Of a stretch of 64,000 nucleotides of DNA, positions 62,301 to 64,000 are shown one piece after another. The DNA is from Paenibacillus contaminans (lineage in GTDB: Bacteria; Bacillota; Bacilli; Paenibacillales; NBRC-103111): the NCBI RefSeq assembly GCF_003285015.1, contig NZ_QMFB01000007.1:280011-344010 (forward strand), written 5' to 3'. The stretch's first letter is position 1, and each line of letters starts with the position of its first letter. The translations under genes were made by a program, and so were the position numbers. The notes under the pieces were generated by a model. That model saw nothing but the letters and a program-made list of their open reading frames with translations. It was not told the DNA's origin and did no database searches.

Positions 62301-64000
62301 TCATATGGAACAATAGACCCGCTGCAGGAACTCTTCTGGCAAGTTGGTCATCGATGGCCGTCGGAACGCCAATTGAGATCGACGTAACGACGCAGGTTAA
62401 CAATGCTTTGTTCACCGATAAAAAAATCAGTATTGGTGTTTATTCGCCGATCGACGTCGGTGCAGCCGGGGATATCATCTATGGCTCCAAAGAGCAAACG
62501 ACGGCTGCCAATCGTCCTCTCTTGATCATGACGCAGGCGGAGCCTATCGTACCTGCAGCACCAACCTTAATCAGCGCTGAACCCGTAGCGAGCGGACAAA
62601 TCTCATTAGCGTGGTCGCAGGCCGAAGGAGCGACAGGTTATAATGTCAAATACGGTACCGCACCAGGCAGCTATACGAACGTTGTGGACATGGGCTTGGC
62701 GCTAAATGGATCGGTTACCGGATTAACGTACGGTTTGACCTACTATTTTGCCGTATCTGCCTACAGCGCGGCTGGTGAAAGTGGAGATTCGAATGAGAAA
62801 AACGCATACATGAATATGATGATCCAGCCGGAGGCGGATGCTTTTGTACGCGACGGAACCCCAACCACGAATTATGGAACAGATCCGATGCTTGTAACAA
62901 AAAAGAATACGTCAGGCGTGAACCGCGAATCGTTCCTTCGCTTCGATTTGTCCTCGTTGACGGGGACGGTACAGAGCGCCAAAATAAGGTTGGTTCCCGT
63001 AGGCGTAGGATCGTCAAGCACAACGAACCGTGCCTATTCTATCACTGATAACACTTGGGGAGAGACGACGCTCATATGGAACAATAGACCCGCTGCAGGC
63101 ACTCTTCTGGCAAGTTGGTCATCGATGGCCGTCGGAACGCCAATTGAGATCGACGTAACGACGCAGGTTAACAATGCTTTGTTCACCGATAAAAAAATCA
63201 GTATTGGTGTTTATTCGCCGATCGACGTCGGTGCAGCCGGGGATATCATCTATGGCTCCAAAGAGCAAACGACGGCTGCCAACCGTCCTCAATTGATCAT
63301 CACTCAAGCTGAGCCTATCGTACCTGCAGCGCCAACCTTAATCAACACTGACCCAATAGCGAGCGAACAAGTCTCATTATCGTGGTCGCAGGCCGAAGGA
63401 GCGACAGGTTATAAAGTCAAGTACGGTACCGTACCAGGCAGCTATACGAACGTTGTGGATATGGGCTTGGCGCTAAATGGAACGGTTACCGGATTAACGA
63501 ACGGCTTGACCTACTATTTTGCCGTATCCGCCTACAGTACAACTGGTGAAAGTGTAAATTCGAATGAAAAAAGCGCAATCCCGATCATTGTGATTACGCT
63601 CCTGCCGGAGGCGGATGCTTTTGTACGCGACGGAACCCCGACTACGAATTATGGTGCGGATACGGGGCTTGTTACCAAAAAAAGCACGTCAGGCGTGAAC
63701 CGCGAATCGTTCCTTCGCTTTGATTTGTCCTCGTTGACAGGGACGGTACAGAGCGCCAAAATCAGGTTGGTTCCCGTAGGCGTCGGATCGACAAGCACAA
63801 CGAACCGTGCTTATTCTATCACTGATAACACTTGGGGAGAGACGACGCTCATATGGAACAATAGACCCGCTGCAGGCACTCTTCTGGCAAGTTGGTCATC
63901 GATGGCCGTCGGAACGCCAATTGAGATCGACGTAACGACGCAGGTTAACAATGCTTTGTTCACCGATAAAAAAATCAGTATTGGTGTTTATTCGCCGATC
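59312..64000 (+). CDS. Polysaccharide lyase family 8 (hyaluronate/chondroitin/xanthan lyase type), C-terminus beyond window
   Basis: TTG 59312 follows GGAGGA (59299-59304). The frame has no stop to base 64000, so at least 1563 aa. The signal peptide ends TFAA near residue 31. The helical-toroid PL8 domain reads TGYWDTLQTG, YNNWYHWEMSGPQNLED, GANRVEKSWVVALRG, then DGSFIMHTNHPYNGNYG and MARGRTIS. H284 and Y293 have the nine-residue spacing of the catalytic His and Tyr of streptococcal hyaluronate lyase; N221 in GANR may be the Asn. The PL8 beta-sandwich domains follow to about residue 820. Then three repeats of FN3 plus a DNRLRE/CBM96-like module. PL8 enzymes cleave uronate linkages by beta-elimination. 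Exact substrate unknown. Confidence 0.92.
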   Translation, partial: MIGLRKISIISLTFVLLFSFFASVNPPKTFAADEFDVLRQKWSDMLTGGAADANDPDIAAQIGNVVSEVQNSSSTGYWDTLQTGTSRTSCACLWTDLRGTTVSANIVNDFRRIRAMALAYQTPGASSASSAGYNPLYHNASLKTDIIDALDWMYSNRYNEATSPYNNWYHWEMSGPQNLEDAVVLMYDDLTPTQITNYMNAVNRFAPDPNRTNGATANGANRVEKSWVVALRGIIVKDAAKVALGRDGLSDSTTLSTRTNGASNVFKYVNGGAGMHPDGSFIMHTNHPYNGNYGTTFLSLIVQMMYLLSGSTWEITDPNASNVYKWVYDAYEPYIYNGALMDMARGRTISYSGANDHQYGHVALRAIMLLSTFAPSSDANAYKSMVKYWITADTYLNFMQQSPIFYIVMAKTLLMNDPSVVSRGELVKNKIFPDSDRVVHLRPGFGFGIAMSSSRISRYESLNGDNLHGWHMGDGATYVYTADSSQYNDNYWPTVNPYRLPGTTVDVGTLANAAGQSITTSHDWVGGVSDGTYGAVGMQWNAYNSSLTGKKSWFLFDDEVVALGAGITSTSGRGIETIVDNRKLNASGNNAFIVDGTSQSTSLTGGIQTYSGVNWLNLEGNVPGSNFGYYFPGGATLKGVRETRTGSWRSIQSSSSSALTSNNFETFWFDHGIDPTDTTYAYAVLPNYLAAETASFASDPDFTIVENSTDAQAVQENSLHLLAVNFWNTMTKTVGSITSDNKASVLLKETVDAVDIYVSDPTQANTESVNFEINSSSSGVLFADPNITVTQLSPTIKFSVNVNGSKGKTIHARFNIGAATTPAAPTLISADPIVSGQISLAWSQAEGAAGYKVKYGTAPGSYTNVVDMGLATNGTVTGLTNGLTYYFAVVSYSAAGESGNSNEKSADPIIMITLLPEADAFVRDGTPITNYGTDPTLVTKKNTSGVNRESYLRFDLSSLTGTVQSAKIRLIPVGVGSSSTTNRAYSITDNTWGETTLIWNNRPAAGTLLASWSSMAVGTPIEIDVTTQVNNALFTDKKISIGVYSPIDVGAAGDIIYGSKEQTTAANRPLLIMTQAEPIVPAAPTLISAEPVASGQISLAWSQAEGATGYNVKYGTAPGSYTNVVDMGLALNGSVTGLTYGLTYYFAVSAYSAAGESGDSNEKNAYMNMMIQPEADAFVRDGTPTTNYGTDPMLVTKKNTSGVNRESFLRFDLSSLTGTVQSAKIRLVPVGVGSSSTTNRAYSITDNTWGETTLIWNNRPAAGTLLASWSSMAVGTPIEIDVTTQVNNALFTDKKISIGVYSPIDVGAAGDIIYGSKEQTTAANRPQLIITQAEPIVPAAPTLINTDPIASEQVSLSWSQAEGATGYKVKYGTVPGSYTNVVDMGLALNGTVTGLTNGLTYYFAVSAYSTTGESVNSNEKSAIPIIVITLLPEADAFVRDGTPTTNYGADTGLVTKKSTSGVNRESFLRFDLSSLTGTVQSAKIRLVPVGVGSTSTTNRAYSITDNTWGETTLIWNNRPAAGTLLASWSSMAVGTPIEIDVTTQVNNALFTDKKISIGVYSPI
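61781..64000 (+). repeat. Tandem FN3 plus CBM96-like repeats in the lyase gene
   Basis: Units start at 61781, 62558 and 63329 (spacing 777 and 771 bases). Each encodes an FN3 domain (AAPTLIS, then YKVKYGT and LTYYFAV) and a DNRLRE/CBM96-like domain (PEADAFVRDGT, then LRFDLSSLTGT and ANRP). The second half of each unit, for example 62300-62515 against 63079-63290, is almost identical at DNA level. The third unit runs off the window. Confidence 0.92.

Overview
The window reads as chromosome of a low-to-mid-GC Gram-positive of the Paenibacillus/Cohnella type. The evidence is the set of very large secreted glycosidases carrying S-layer homology (SLH) triplets, YesM/YesN-type two-component systems paired with ABC importers that lack their own ATPase, strong AGGAGG ribosome binding sites, a T-box leader and a CcpA-type cre site. 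No rRNA, tRNA, phage or CRISPR array was found.

Layout. 1-7.3 kb: the end of a beta-helix protein, an SLH-anchored GH123/DUF4091-like glycosidase and a secreted DUF6273-like protein. 7.4-9.1 kb: a WYL regulator divergent from a VOC protein, with a long palindrome between them. 9.1-22.9 kb: a carbohydrate sensing and uptake locus in the order response regulator, double-sensor histidine kinase, lipoprotein binding protein, two permeases, a cytoplasmic-looking LamG protein interrupted by a beta-propeller, and a secreted helical-toroid protein interrupted by carbohydrate-binding modules. 23-33 kb: a mosaic of small accessory genes (coat-like protein, AraC regulator, reductase, GNAT, ECF sigma factor, SRPBCC, VOC, BlaI/BlaR1-like pair) with decayed genes and dispersed repeats. 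33.4-50.9 kb: a LacI-family regulator, a Tat-exported beta-helix protein and three giant SLH proteins (DUF4838, GH20 beta-N-acetylhexosaminidase, DUF4855). 51-52.4 kb: gene-poor, holding repeat copies, an orphan T-box that reads as lysine-specific, and a broken methyltransferase. 52.5-64 kb: a second uptake locus in the order binding protein, two permeases, YesM-like kinase, YesN-like regulator, then a polysaccharide lyase family 8 gene running off the right edge.

How it fits together (inference): surface-anchored GH123-like and GH20 enzymes, DUF4838/DUF4855 proteins, beta-helix proteins and the PL8 lyase would cut a complex, probably amino-sugar- and uronate-containing, polysaccharide outside the cell. 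The two binding-protein/permease sets would import the oligosaccharides using a shared ATPase encoded elsewhere. The two kinase/regulator pairs, the LacI regulator and a cre site would control expression.

Most notable observations: a dispersed stem-loop repeat with at least four clear copies, one carrying an inverted hairpin; an orphan T-box in front of a broken gene; two domain-in-domain chimeras; a histidine kinase with two extracellular sensor modules; a PBP remnant next to a BlaR1-like protein without a penicillin-binding domain; a shared module in front of the SLH domains in two glycosidases; and near-identical 260-residue repeats in the lyase. Start codons were re-chosen by ribosome binding site where this mattered. 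All family assignments are from reading the translations, without a database search.
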